From Lachnospiraceae bacterium (GTDB taxonomy: Bacteria; Bacillota; Clostridia; Lachnospirales; Lachnospiraceae), in contig CAAHDV010000183.1 in the NCBI GenBank assembly GCA_900770535.1, positions 1 to 5,588 of the forward strand: 5,588 bases of DNA, in the 5' to 3' direction. A program made the position numbers and the translations under genes. Positions within the stretch are counted from its first letter, which is position 1. Every line of letters starts with the position of its first letter. The notes under the pieces are model-generated. The model saw nothing but the letters and a program-made list of their open reading frames with translations, did not search any database and was not told the origin of the DNA. Shown here in pieces: positions 1 through 5,588 of this stretch.

Positions 1-1
1 C

Positions 2-805
2 CTCTACGGTGATGATCTCATCCACGTTTTTCTGGATGTACGGGAACAGTTTCTCGCCCGGACGTTTTACTGCGGTACCGTCTGCGATGGTGTTCACAGT
101 CGGAAGAGTCAGCACATGGCCTGCCTTTAAGGATTCCTGCATGCAGTTTGCGCCAGCCGGCTCTACGCCAATGACTTTGATCTTCGGATTTAAGAGCTTT
201 GCCAGAGTGGAAACGCCGGTACAGAGTCCGCCGCCGCCGATCGGAACCAGGATATAATCTACCGTCGGCAGTTCCTTGATGATTTCCATTGCAATGGTGC
301 CCTGACCGGTTGCCACATCCAGGTCATTGAACGGATGCACGAAGGTGTAGCCGTGCTCTGCTGCCAGCTCGTAAGCGTGGTCGCATGCCTCATCGAACAC
401 ATCTCCGTACAGCACAACCTCAGCGCCATAGCTTCTGGTGCGGTTCACCTTCATAAGCGGAGTGGTGGTCGGCATCACGATGGTAGCCGGAATGCCTGCC
501 AGCTTTGCCGCGTAAGCCACGCCCTGGGCATGGTTTCCTGCGGATGCGGTGATCAGGCCGCGCTGCTTCTCTTCTTCGGTCAGGGTGCTGATCTTATAGT
601 AAGCGCCGCGCACCTTGTAAGCGCCGGTGTACTGCATGTTTTCCGGTTTGAAGTAAACCTTGTTGCCGGTTGCAGCGGAAAAATACTCACTGTAAACCAG
701 CTTGGTCTCCTGGGTTACCTTCTTGACCTCCTCGGAGGCCTCCTCAAATTTCTCGAGGGTTAAGCCCTCTTCCTTCTCTTCTTCTAATACCTGCTCTTTT
801 GCCAT
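2..805 (-). CDS. ilvA: Threonine ammonia-lyase (threonine dehydratase), PLP-dependent; C-terminus cut off by window edge
   Basis: Cytosolic enzyme expected to deaminate L-threonine to 2-oxobutanoate and ammonia, feeding isoleucine synthesis or threonine catabolism. I translated 268 codons from the ATG at 805; the frame is still open at the left edge, so the 3' end is missing. Fold-type II PLP hallmarks are visible: YTGAYKVRGA at residues 59-68 with the likely Schiff-base lysine K64, SAGNHAQG at 88-95, and the glycine-rich phosphate loop GGGGL at 190-194. Start chosen because AGGAG lies 9 nt upstream. The first 14 or so residues (MAKEQVLEEEKEEG) are acidic and precede the part that looks like the usual family start (LTLEKFEEA). 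It follows ftsY by 48 nt on the same strand with no evident terminator, so co-transcription is likely. Whether a C-terminal ACT regulatory domain follows, which would help separate allosterically regulated IlvA types from short TdcB-like forms, cannot be seen. Serine dehydratase activity is a possible alternative; the family assignment is secure. Confidence 0.94.
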   Translation of the reverse strand, partial: MAKEQVLEEEKEEGLTLEKFEEASEEVKKVTQETKLVYSEYFSAATGNKVYFKPENMQYTGAYKVRGAYYKISTLTEEEKQRGLITASAGNHAQGVAYAAKLAGIPATIVMPTTTPLMKVNRTRSYGAEVVLYGDVFDEACDHAYELAAEHGYTFVHPFNDLDVATGQGTIAMEIIKELPTVDYILVPIGGGGLCTGVSTLAKLLNPKIKVIGVEPAGANCMQESLKAGHVLTLPTVNTIADGTAVKRPGEKLFPYIQKNVDEIITVE

Positions 806-814
806 GTCTGTATT

Positions 815-819
815 CTCCT
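815..819 (-). promoter_or_regulatory. Ribosome binding site of the threonine ammonia-lyase gene
   Basis: On the minus strand AAAAGGAGAA precedes the ATG at 805, with AGGAG 9 nt from the start codon. This good spacing decides the start, although it gives a protein with a short acidic N-terminal extension. The 48-nt gap (853-806) contains little else: an A-rich run after the ftsY stop and two near-identical 9-mers (AATACAGTC and AATACAGAC), too short to interpret. Confidence 0.8.
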
Positions 820-853
820 TTTGTCTGATATGGTATATGACTGTATTGCTTTT

Positions 854-1789
854 TTAATCTTTCTTGACGTCAAATAAAGCTGTCACGAAATCCTGGGAAT
901 TGAACTTCTGAAGATCGTCAATCTTCTCGCCCACACCCACGTATTTCACCGGAATGCCAAGCTCGGACTGGATTGCCACGGCAATGCCGCCCTTCGCGGT
1001 TCCATCCAGTTTTGTCAGGATAATGCCGGTGATATCGGCAACCTCCATAAACTGTTTCGCCTGGGCCATCGCATTCTGTCCGGTCGTACCATCCAGGACC
1101 ACCAGAGTCTCACGGTAAGCATCCGGATATTCCTTGTCGATGATGCGGTTAATCTTCTTTAACTCTTCCATCAGGTTCTTCTTGTTGTGCAGACGACCTG
1201 CGGTATCGCAGATCAGCACATCGGCCTGGCGGGATTTGGCTGCTGCCACCGCGTCATAGATGACGGCTGCCGGGTCAGAGCCCTCCTGCTGCGCAATGAT
1301 CTCCACACCGGCGCGGTTTGCCCACTCGGTCAGCTGCTCAATGGCTGCCGCCCGGAAGGTGTCCGCTGCTGCCAGAATGACCTTCTTGCCCTCATCCTTT
1401 AACTGGCCTGCCAGCTTGCCAACGGAAGTGGTCTTGCCGACGCCGTTGACACCAATCACTAAAACGACGGATTTGCGGTTCTCAAACTCGTAGGCATTCT
1501 CGCCTAAGTCCATCTGTTCCCGGATGGAATCGATCAGAAGCTGTTTGCACTCGGACGGCTCCTTGATATGCTGTTCCTTTACCTTTTTCCGTAAATCTTC
1601 CAGCACGGACATGGTGGTCTGGATGCCCAGATCGCCCATGATGAGGGTCTCTTCCAGTTCCTCATAAAAATCCTCGTCAATGGCAGAAAAACCACTGAAG
1701 ATGGAATCCATGCCAGAGACGATGTTTTCTCTTGTTTTGTTTAAGCCCTCAACCAGACGGCTGAAAAAGCCTTTTTTCTTTTCTTCCAC
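854..1789 (-). CDS. ftsY: Signal recognition particle receptor FtsY (SRP GTPase)
   Basis: Membrane-associated GTPase that receives the SRP (Ffh plus RNA)-ribosome complex and passes nascent membrane proteins to the Sec translocon. The 311-aa product has the NG-domain layout: a basic, amphipathic N-terminus ([17 protein letters not shown], residues 4-20) that in this family contacts membrane; a helical N domain to about residue 100; P-loop GVNGVGKT at 113-120; DTFRAAA at 143-149; DTAGR at 195-199; TKLDG at 259-263; and GVGEKIDDL near 285-293. The long acidic A domain of the E. coli protein is absent, as is usual in Firmicutes. The start codon is GTG; no ATG lies between it and the AGGAGG at 1806-1801, so the start is well supported. 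It lies 94 nt downstream of smc and 48 nt upstream of the threonine ammonia-lyase, all on one strand. No missing motif or frameshift seen. Ffh, the close paralogue, is excluded by the lack of a C-terminal methionine-rich M domain. Confidence 0.98.
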   Translation of the reverse strand: MEEKKKGFFSRLVEGLNKTRENIVSGMDSIFSGFSAIDEDFYEELEETLIMGDLGIQTTMSVLEDLRKKVKEQHIKEPSECKQLLIDSIREQMDLGENAYEFENRKSVVLVIGVNGVGKTTSVGKLAGQLKDEGKKVILAAADTFRAAAIEQLTEWANRAGVEIIAQQEGSDPAAVIYDAVAAAKSRQADVLICDTAGRLHNKKNLMEELKKINRIIDKEYPDAYRETLVVLDGTTGQNAMAQAKQFMEVADITGIILTKLDGTAKGGIAVAIQSELGIPVKYVGVGEKIDDLQKFNSQDFVTALFDVKKD

Positions 1790-1800
1790 TAGATAGCAAG

Positions 1801-1806
1801 CCTCCT
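1801..1806 (-). promoter_or_regulatory. Strong Shine-Dalgarno site for the GTG start of ftsY
   Basis: A full AGGAGG (within TAAGGAGGC) lies 11 nt upstream of the GTG at 1789-1787 on the minus strand. The spacing is slightly long, but no other in-frame start lies between the site and the GTG. The strong site may offset the weaker start codon. Confidence 0.8.
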
Positions 1807-1821
1807 TATGTTTCTATGCAG

Positions 1822-1843
1822 GGCCGGTTGCCCGGCCGGTTGC
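1822..1843. repeat. 10-bp tandem direct repeat forming a 6-bp hairpin
   Basis: GGCCGGTTGC occurs at 1822-1831 and again at 1834-1843 on the plus strand, a period of 12 bases. Because each unit contains the palindromic core GGCC, the two copies also form an inverted repeat: on the transcribed (minus-sense) RNA, GGCCGG and CCGGCC (1837-1822) pair perfectly around a GCAA loop, which fits the stable GNRA tetraloop class. It lies 15 nt upstream of the ftsY Shine-Dalgarno site. No T-run follows, so it is not a typical intrinsic terminator. Function unknown. Confidence 0.6.
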
Positions 1844-1864
1844 TGTTCACGCTGCCGCGTTCTC

Positions 1865-1883
1865 CGCATGCGATTCGCACGCA
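1865..1883 (-). other. Short hairpin directly after the smc stop codon
   Basis: On the minus strand, GCGTGCG-AAT-CGCATGC (1882-1866) can fold into a 7-bp stem containing one G-U pair, with a three-base loop; a U-G pair of 1883 with 1865 could extend it. It begins immediately downstream of the smc TAA. The following bases (GGAGAACGC) contain no U-tract, so it does not qualify as an intrinsic terminator. It might protect a 3' end or mark a processing point, but this is inference from a small structure. Confidence 0.4.
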
Positions 1884-4800
1884 TTACGCGTCTAACTGGT
1901 CCTCGATCAGGTTGACCGATACCAGAGTCGACACACCCTTCTCCTGCATGGTAATACCATACAGCCGGTCCGACGCCACCATGGTGCCTCGCCGATGGGT
2001 GATGACAATAAACTGCGTGTTCTTCGTCAGTTTATGTAAGTATCCCGCATAGCGGTCTACGTTGGAATCATCCAGCGCCGCCTCGATCTCATCCAACAGA
2101 CAGAAGGGAGACGGTTTTAAGTTCTGGATGGCAAACAGCAGCGAAATGGCTGTCAGCGCCTTCTCGCCACCGGAAAGCTGCATCATGTTCTGCAGTTTCT
2201 TGCCCGGCGGCTGGGCGATGATCTGAATGCCCGCCTCCAGAATATCTTCCTCCTCCTGCAGGGATAACGTACCATGGCCGCCTCCGAAGAGTTCCTTGAA
2301 CACCCGATCAAATTCCTTGCGGATTTCCTGGAACTTTTCCTCAAACTGGCGCCGCATTCCGGTATCCAGTTCCTCAATGATGCCCTGCAGGGTGGCTTCT
2401 GCCTCCACCAGGTCATCGTGCTGGGTCTTCATAAACTCATACCGCTCGGAAATCTCTTTATAATCCTCGATGGCGTTGACGTTGACGCTGCCCAGGGCAC
2501 GGATGGAAGACTTCAATTCTTCGATCCGCTTTCGCACCTCAGTGAGGGATAATTCCTCTGTACTTCGAAGCTCTTTCGCCGCCCCCGGCGTCAGTTCGTA
2601 TTCATTCCACAGATAGCTGATCTGGCTTTCCCGCCGCTCCTCCAGCTTTTCCCGCTGGCTCTGCAGGCGGAACAGGTCTTTGTCCAGGCGGCCGATGCGG
2701 CCGGATAAATCTTCCCGTTTTCCAAAGAAAGACTTCTGCTGGCCGGACTTTTCTTCCTTCAAAGCTGCCTGGTCCTCAATCTCTGCGGCAATCTTCTGTT
2801 TTTCTTCCTCCGCGTGAAGGATCAGATCCAGCAGGTTCGCGATCTCCCGGTTCTTCTCCTCAATGACAGAACCGGAATCCGTGCCATGACTATGAAGCTC
2901 CACCTGTTCTTCTTTTAATGTCTGGATTTCCTGCTCTACACGGTGAATATTTTCTTTTACAAAATCCACCCTCTGTTTTAAATTCGCTGCTTCCAGGCGG
3001 ATGGTTTCCAGGGCTTTCGCCTTTTCCTCCCGGACCTTCTTCTGGGTCTCCAGTTCGCCGGACACGCGTTCCATCCGTGTCTGTTCCCGGTCGCTGTCCT
3101 TTTTCAGGATATCCCGCTCCAGGGCAAGTTTCTTTCTTCCAGCCTCAATCTCGCTGATCTGGCTTTCCAGCTGGCTGTTTTCCAGCGCAAGATCCTGATA
3201 GGAATCACGAATCTCCTCCCGCTTGTCCTCCAGCTGACTGACGCTCATCTGCCGGGTGTTGGCCTGCAGAGAAACCTGGTGATGTTCCTCTTTCAGGCTT
3301 TCCAGCTCTTCCTTCTTCTGCTGGGCCAGGCCTTCATTCATGGTCAGCTCTTCCTGCAAACGGTCCGAAGCCTTCAGCGCCTTCTGGCATGCCGCCTCCA
3401 GTTCCTCCAGTTCGCGTTTTCGTCCCAGGAGATTGCTGGAGTTTTTGAACGCACCACCTGTCATGGATCCGCCCGCGCTGAAGAGCTCACCCTCCAGCGT
3501 TACGATCCGCAGGGAATATTTGAATTTTCTTGCCAGGGCAATGGCATGGTCGATGGTATCTGCCACCACCACACGCCCCAGCAGATATTTGGCAAGGACC
3601 TGATATTCCTTCTCCACATGGACCAGATCGCTGGCCAGGCCAATCACGCCCGGCTCCCTCAGAGCTTCCGGTCTGGAGAATCCGCCGCCCTGCCCAATGC
3701 TCGTTAATGGCAGGAAGGTCACTCGTCCATAGCGGTTCTTCTTTAAATACTCAATGAGCTGCTTGGCGGTCTGCTCGGAATCCGTCACCACGTTCTGGAT
3801 GCTTCCGCCCAGAGCCGTCTCAATGGCAGTCTCATACTTTTTCTCGGTGGTGATCAGATCCGCCACCACGCCCCGGATGCCATGCACCCGGTCCCGGACC
3901 TCCATGACCCGGCGGATGCTTCCGCCGTAGCCCTCATAGCGCTCTGCCAGGTTCTTTAAGGATTCCAGCTTCGTGTACGCGGTACGGTACTCCTGCTGCT
4001 TTTCATTTAAGGAGCGAGTGATCCGCCGTACTTCCGCTTCATACTGGGTGAGCTGGCTCTCACACTCCGTCTGGGACAGCTCCAGTGTTTCCAGACGGAC
4101 CGTTGTCTCTGCCAGCCTTTTGCGTTCAGCGTCCAGCTGTTCATCCTGTACGGACTCATCACTCTTAAATTTCAGAAGCTTCTGGCAGACCTCCGAACGG
4201 CGCACCTGCACCTGCTCCAGCATTGCTTCATAACGCTGGTCCTGCGCATGGATGGAAGCACTCTCATTCATGCCGTTGATGACACGGGTTCTGGCATCTT
4301 CAATCTGCTGCTCCATGAGCATCAGCTTTTCATCCAGCGTCATCAGCTCAGCTTCCGCAGCTTCCTGGCTGCTCTTGCTGGTGCCTTCCGCCTCCGTGAT
4401 GCCCGCGTTATCTGCCTGGTACTGCCGGATCTGATTCTCCTTTTCCTCCAGGGAATGCCCAATGGACTCAATTCGGGAGCGGATATGCTCCGCGTTCATC
4501 TTTTCGGTGTTGATCTGTTCTTTTAAAACGTTAATCTGGCCTTCCAGATTCCCTTTGAGCATCTCGGCCTGGTTCATCTGGGTCCGCTTTTCCGTTAACT
4601 GGCTGTCCAGCTCTGCGACTTCCTGTTCCAGCGTTTCGTAGGCTTCCTTCAAATGTTCCGATTCCGCGTTCGCATCCTGCAGGTCTCCGGAAACAATGGA
4701 CTCGCGTTTGCTGATTTCCTGCAGCTGCTTTCCGTTTTCTTCCGATTCCATCAAAAACAGGTTTACATCACAGGTTTTTAATTCTTCCCGCAAGGCCAGA

Positions 4801-5444
4801 TATTTTTTTGCTGTTTCCGACTGTCTGGCTAACGGCCCTATCTGCTTTTCCAGCTCGGAAAGAATGTCGCTCACGCGGACCAGGTTCTGTTTCTCATCTT
4901 CCAGTTTTTTCTGGGCAATGGCCTTACGGCGCTTGAATTTGACGATACCGGCTGCCTCATCGAACAGCTCCCGGCGCTCCTCCGGCTTTCCGCTTAAGAT
5001 CTTGTCGATCTGACCCTGTCCGATAATGGAATAGCCTTCCTTACCGATACCGGTATCATAAAACAGCTCACTGATGTCTTTCAAACGGCAGGTGCTTCCG
5101 TTGATCTTATACTCACTCTCGCCGGAGCGGTACAGACGTCTGGACACTGTCACCTCGTCATAATCAATGGCAAGCTGATGATCGGAATTGTCCAGTGTAA
5201 TGGCCACATAGGCAAACCCCTGGGGCTTTCGCAGCTCGGTGCCCGCAAAGATGACATCCTGCATGGAACCACCTCGCAGCTGTTTGGCCCGCTGCTCACC
5301 GAGTACCCAGCGCACCGCGTCAGCAACATTGCTCTTGCCGCTTCCGTTCGGTCCCACAATGCCGGTAATGCCGTTGTGGAACTCAAACAGAATCTTGTTG
5401 GCAAAGGATTTGAATCCCTGTATCTCAATGCTCTTTAAATACAT
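1884..5444 (-). CDS. smc: Chromosome segregation/condensation ATPase Smc
   Basis: Nucleoid-associated SMC ATPase that, with ScpA and ScpB, organises and segregates the chromosome; in Firmicutes it is loaded near the origin by ParB. The 1186-aa product matches the usual length and has the full layout: N-terminal ATPase half with Walker A GPNGSGKS (31-38), an arginine in LRGGS (56-60) and the Q-loop region IIGQGQID (140-147); coiled coil about 170-500; hinge about 505-665 with GGSIQN (546-551) and SAGGSMTGG (656-664); returning coiled coil about 670-1030; C-terminal half with the ABC signature LSGGEK (1090-1095), Walker B CLLDEIEAALD (1115-1125, catalytic E1119) and H-loop ITHRR (1148-1152). 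Start ATG is the first codon of the conserved MYLKSIEIQGFKSF and overlaps the rnc end by 10 nt; a modest GAGAGGG site lies 5 nt upstream. RecN, SbcC and MukB are excluded by the hinge glycines, length and rnc-smc-ftsY context. No disruption or missing catalytic residue seen. Confidence 0.99.
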   Translation of the reverse strand: MYLKSIEIQGFKSFANKILFEFHNGITGIVGPNGSGKSNVADAVRWVLGEQRAKQLRGGSMQDVIFAGTELRKPQGFAYVAITLDNSDHQLAIDYDEVTVSRRLYRSGESEYKINGSTCRLKDISELFYDTGIGKEGYSIIGQGQIDKILSGKPEERRELFDEAAGIVKFKRRKAIAQKKLEDEKQNLVRVSDILSELEKQIGPLARQSETAKKYLALREELKTCDVNLFLMESEENGKQLQEISKRESIVSGDLQDANAESEHLKEAYETLEQEVAELDSQLTEKRTQMNQAEMLKGNLEGQINVLKEQINTEKMNAEHIRSRIESIGHSLEEKENQIRQYQADNAGITEAEGTSKSSQEAAEAELMTLDEKLMLMEQQIEDARTRVINGMNESASIHAQDQRYEAMLEQVQVRRSEVCQKLLKFKSDESVQDEQLDAERKRLAETTVRLETLELSQTECESQLTQYEAEVRRITRSLNEKQQEYRTAYTKLESLKNLAERYEGYGGSIRRVMEVRDRVHGIRGVVADLITTEKKYETAIETALGGSIQNVVTDSEQTAKQLIEYLKKNRYGRVTFLPLTSIGQGGGFSRPEALREPGVIGLASDLVHVEKEYQVLAKYLLGRVVVADTIDHAIALARKFKYSLRIVTLEGELFSAGGSMTGGAFKNSSNLLGRKRELEELEAACQKALKASDRLQEELTMNEGLAQQKKEELESLKEEHHQVSLQANTRQMSVSQLEDKREEIRDSYQDLALENSQLESQISEIEAGRKKLALERDILKKDSDREQTRMERVSGELETQKKVREEKAKALETIRLEAANLKQRVDFVKENIHRVEQEIQTLKEEQVELHSHGTDSGSVIEEKNREIANLLDLILHAEEEKQKIAAEIEDQAALKEEKSGQQKSFFGKREDLSGRIGRLDKDLFRLQSQREKLEERRESQISYLWNEYELTPGAAKELRSTEELSLTEVRKRIEELKSSIRALGSVNVNAIEDYKEISERYEFMKTQHDDLVEAEATLQGIIEELDTGMRRQFEEKFQEIRKEFDRVFKELFGGGHGTLSLQEEEDILEAGIQIIAQPPGKKLQNMMQLSGGEKALTAISLLFAIQNLKPSPFCLLDEIEAALDDSNVDRYAGYLHKLTKNTQFIVITHRRGTMVASDRLYGITMQEKGVSTLVSVNLIEDQLDA

Positions 5445-5588
5445 TCTTTCCCTCTCAGTTTCAAAATGCCGTGGTAAGCGGCCACAGCCTCCGCTGCCTT
5501 CTTGGTTCCGCCGGTTCCGCGGCCCAGTTCCTCGCCGCCGGATAACGCCCGTACCTCAAAGACCTTGTGATGATCCGGTCCCTCTTCC
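5435..5588 (-). CDS. rnc: Ribonuclease III, C-terminal fragment (dsRNA-binding domain)
   Basis: RNase III cleaves double-stranded RNA, including rRNA precursors. Only the last 50 codons plus the TAA (5437-5435) lie in the window; the catalytic domain is beyond the right edge. The visible part is the second half of a dsRNA-binding domain: GPDHHKVFEV matches the family's GPDH-K-F strand, followed by the strand and turn ending GRGTGGTKKAAEAVAA, whose KK-A-E helix contacts the RNA backbone in this fold. It ends LKLRGKECI. The stop lies 10 nt inside smc in a different frame, so the genes are probably translationally coupled. Position directly before smc, as in Bacillus and many Clostridia, supports the identification. 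Other dsRNA-binding-domain proteins are unlikely in this context. Confidence 0.93.
   Translation of the reverse strand, partial: EEGPDHHKVFEVRALSGGEELGRGTGGTKKAAEAVAAYHGILKLRGKECI
5450..5456 (-). promoter_or_regulatory. Modest ribosome binding site of smc inside the end of rnc
   Basis: The minus-strand GAGAGGG ends 5 nt before the smc ATG and lies within the rnc codons for LRGK. It is an imperfect match to AGGAGG. Together with the 10-nt overlap of the rnc stop and smc start, it suggests smc translation depends at least partly on ribosomes finishing rnc. Confidence 0.6.

Noticed and set aside
335..763. 142-codon open frame on the plus strand opposite the threonine ammonia-lyase
   Set aside because: It is fully antisense to a recognisable enzyme gene, has no recognisable domain, and is a by-product of codon use in the real gene.
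806..853. Possible hairpin GTC-ATAT-ACC-ATAT-CA-GAC between ftsY and ilvA as a terminator
   Set aside because: The stem is short, A-T rich and bulged, and no U-tract follows; the A-run lies on the wrong side for termination in this direction.
864..873. TTGACGTCAA palindrome near the ftsY end, containing a -35-like TTGACG for a possible ilvA promoter
   Set aside because: No credible -10 hexamer at 16-18 bp (the sequence there reads AGCAAT), and the palindrome falls within ftsY codons for FDVK; probably chance.
1816..2052. 78-codon plus-strand frame starting in the smc-ftsY spacer
   Set aside because: Most of it is antisense to the conserved C-terminus of Smc; no clear ribosome binding site precedes its ATG.
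3279..3707. 142-codon plus-strand frame, and several other 60-105 codon plus-strand frames opposite smc
   Set aside because: All lie antisense to the continuous, motif-complete smc frame; their Ser/Leu/Phe/Pro-rich compositions are what antisense of Glu/Lys/Gln-rich coiled coil produces.
5150..5428. 92-codon minus-strand frame, and another at 2183-2416, in alternative frames of smc
   Set aside because: They overlap conserved smc coding sequence in a shifted frame and their translations are Arg/Ser/Pro-rich with no recognisable domain.
2..5588. Search for a novel system, mobile element, CRISPR array or RNA gene
   Set aside because: The window is almost entirely filled by four conserved housekeeping-type genes; no long repeats, transposase motifs, phage genes, tRNA-like clover-leafs or riboswitch-like conserved segments were seen.

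Overview
This window is a housekeeping stretch of a Gram-positive, Clostridia-type genome, and every gene in it is on the minus strand. Read in the direction of transcription (right to left) the order is: 3' end of rnc (ribonuclease III), complete smc (chromosome condensation ATPase), complete ftsY (signal recognition particle receptor), and the 5' two thirds or so of a PLP-dependent threonine ammonia-lyase (ilvA/tdcB type). The rnc-smc-ftsY order is a well known Firmicutes arrangement. The protein sequences, the short FtsY without a long acidic N-terminal domain, the GGAG-type ribosome binding sites and the moderate base composition (slightly above half G+C by eye) suggest a member of Clostridia, perhaps Lachnospiraceae. 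The family-level assignment is an impression from protein style and was not tested.

Layout: 5588-5435 rnc, cut by the right window edge, only the C-terminal half of the dsRNA-binding domain visible. 5444-1884 smc, whose ATG overlaps the end of rnc by 10 nt. 1883-1790 a 94-nt spacer with small inverted repeats and a 10-bp tandem repeat. 1789-854 ftsY, with a GTG start. 853-806 a 48-nt spacer holding the next ribosome binding site. 805-2 the threonine ammonia-lyase, cut by the left window edge. No gap exceeds 100 bases, and no plus-strand gene is supported.

The genes look like one transcription unit: all on one strand, small gaps, and no terminator with a T-run in either spacer. Functionally, rnc (RNA processing), smc (chromosome organisation with ScpAB) and ftsY (co-translational membrane targeting with Ffh) are core functions that travel together in Firmicutes without a shared pathway. 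The amino-acid enzyme at the end is metabolically unrelated and is the only contextual oddity. I found no mobile element, CRISPR array, tRNA/rRNA, phage gene or candidate new system. The few observations reported are low-interest details of spacers and gene boundaries.
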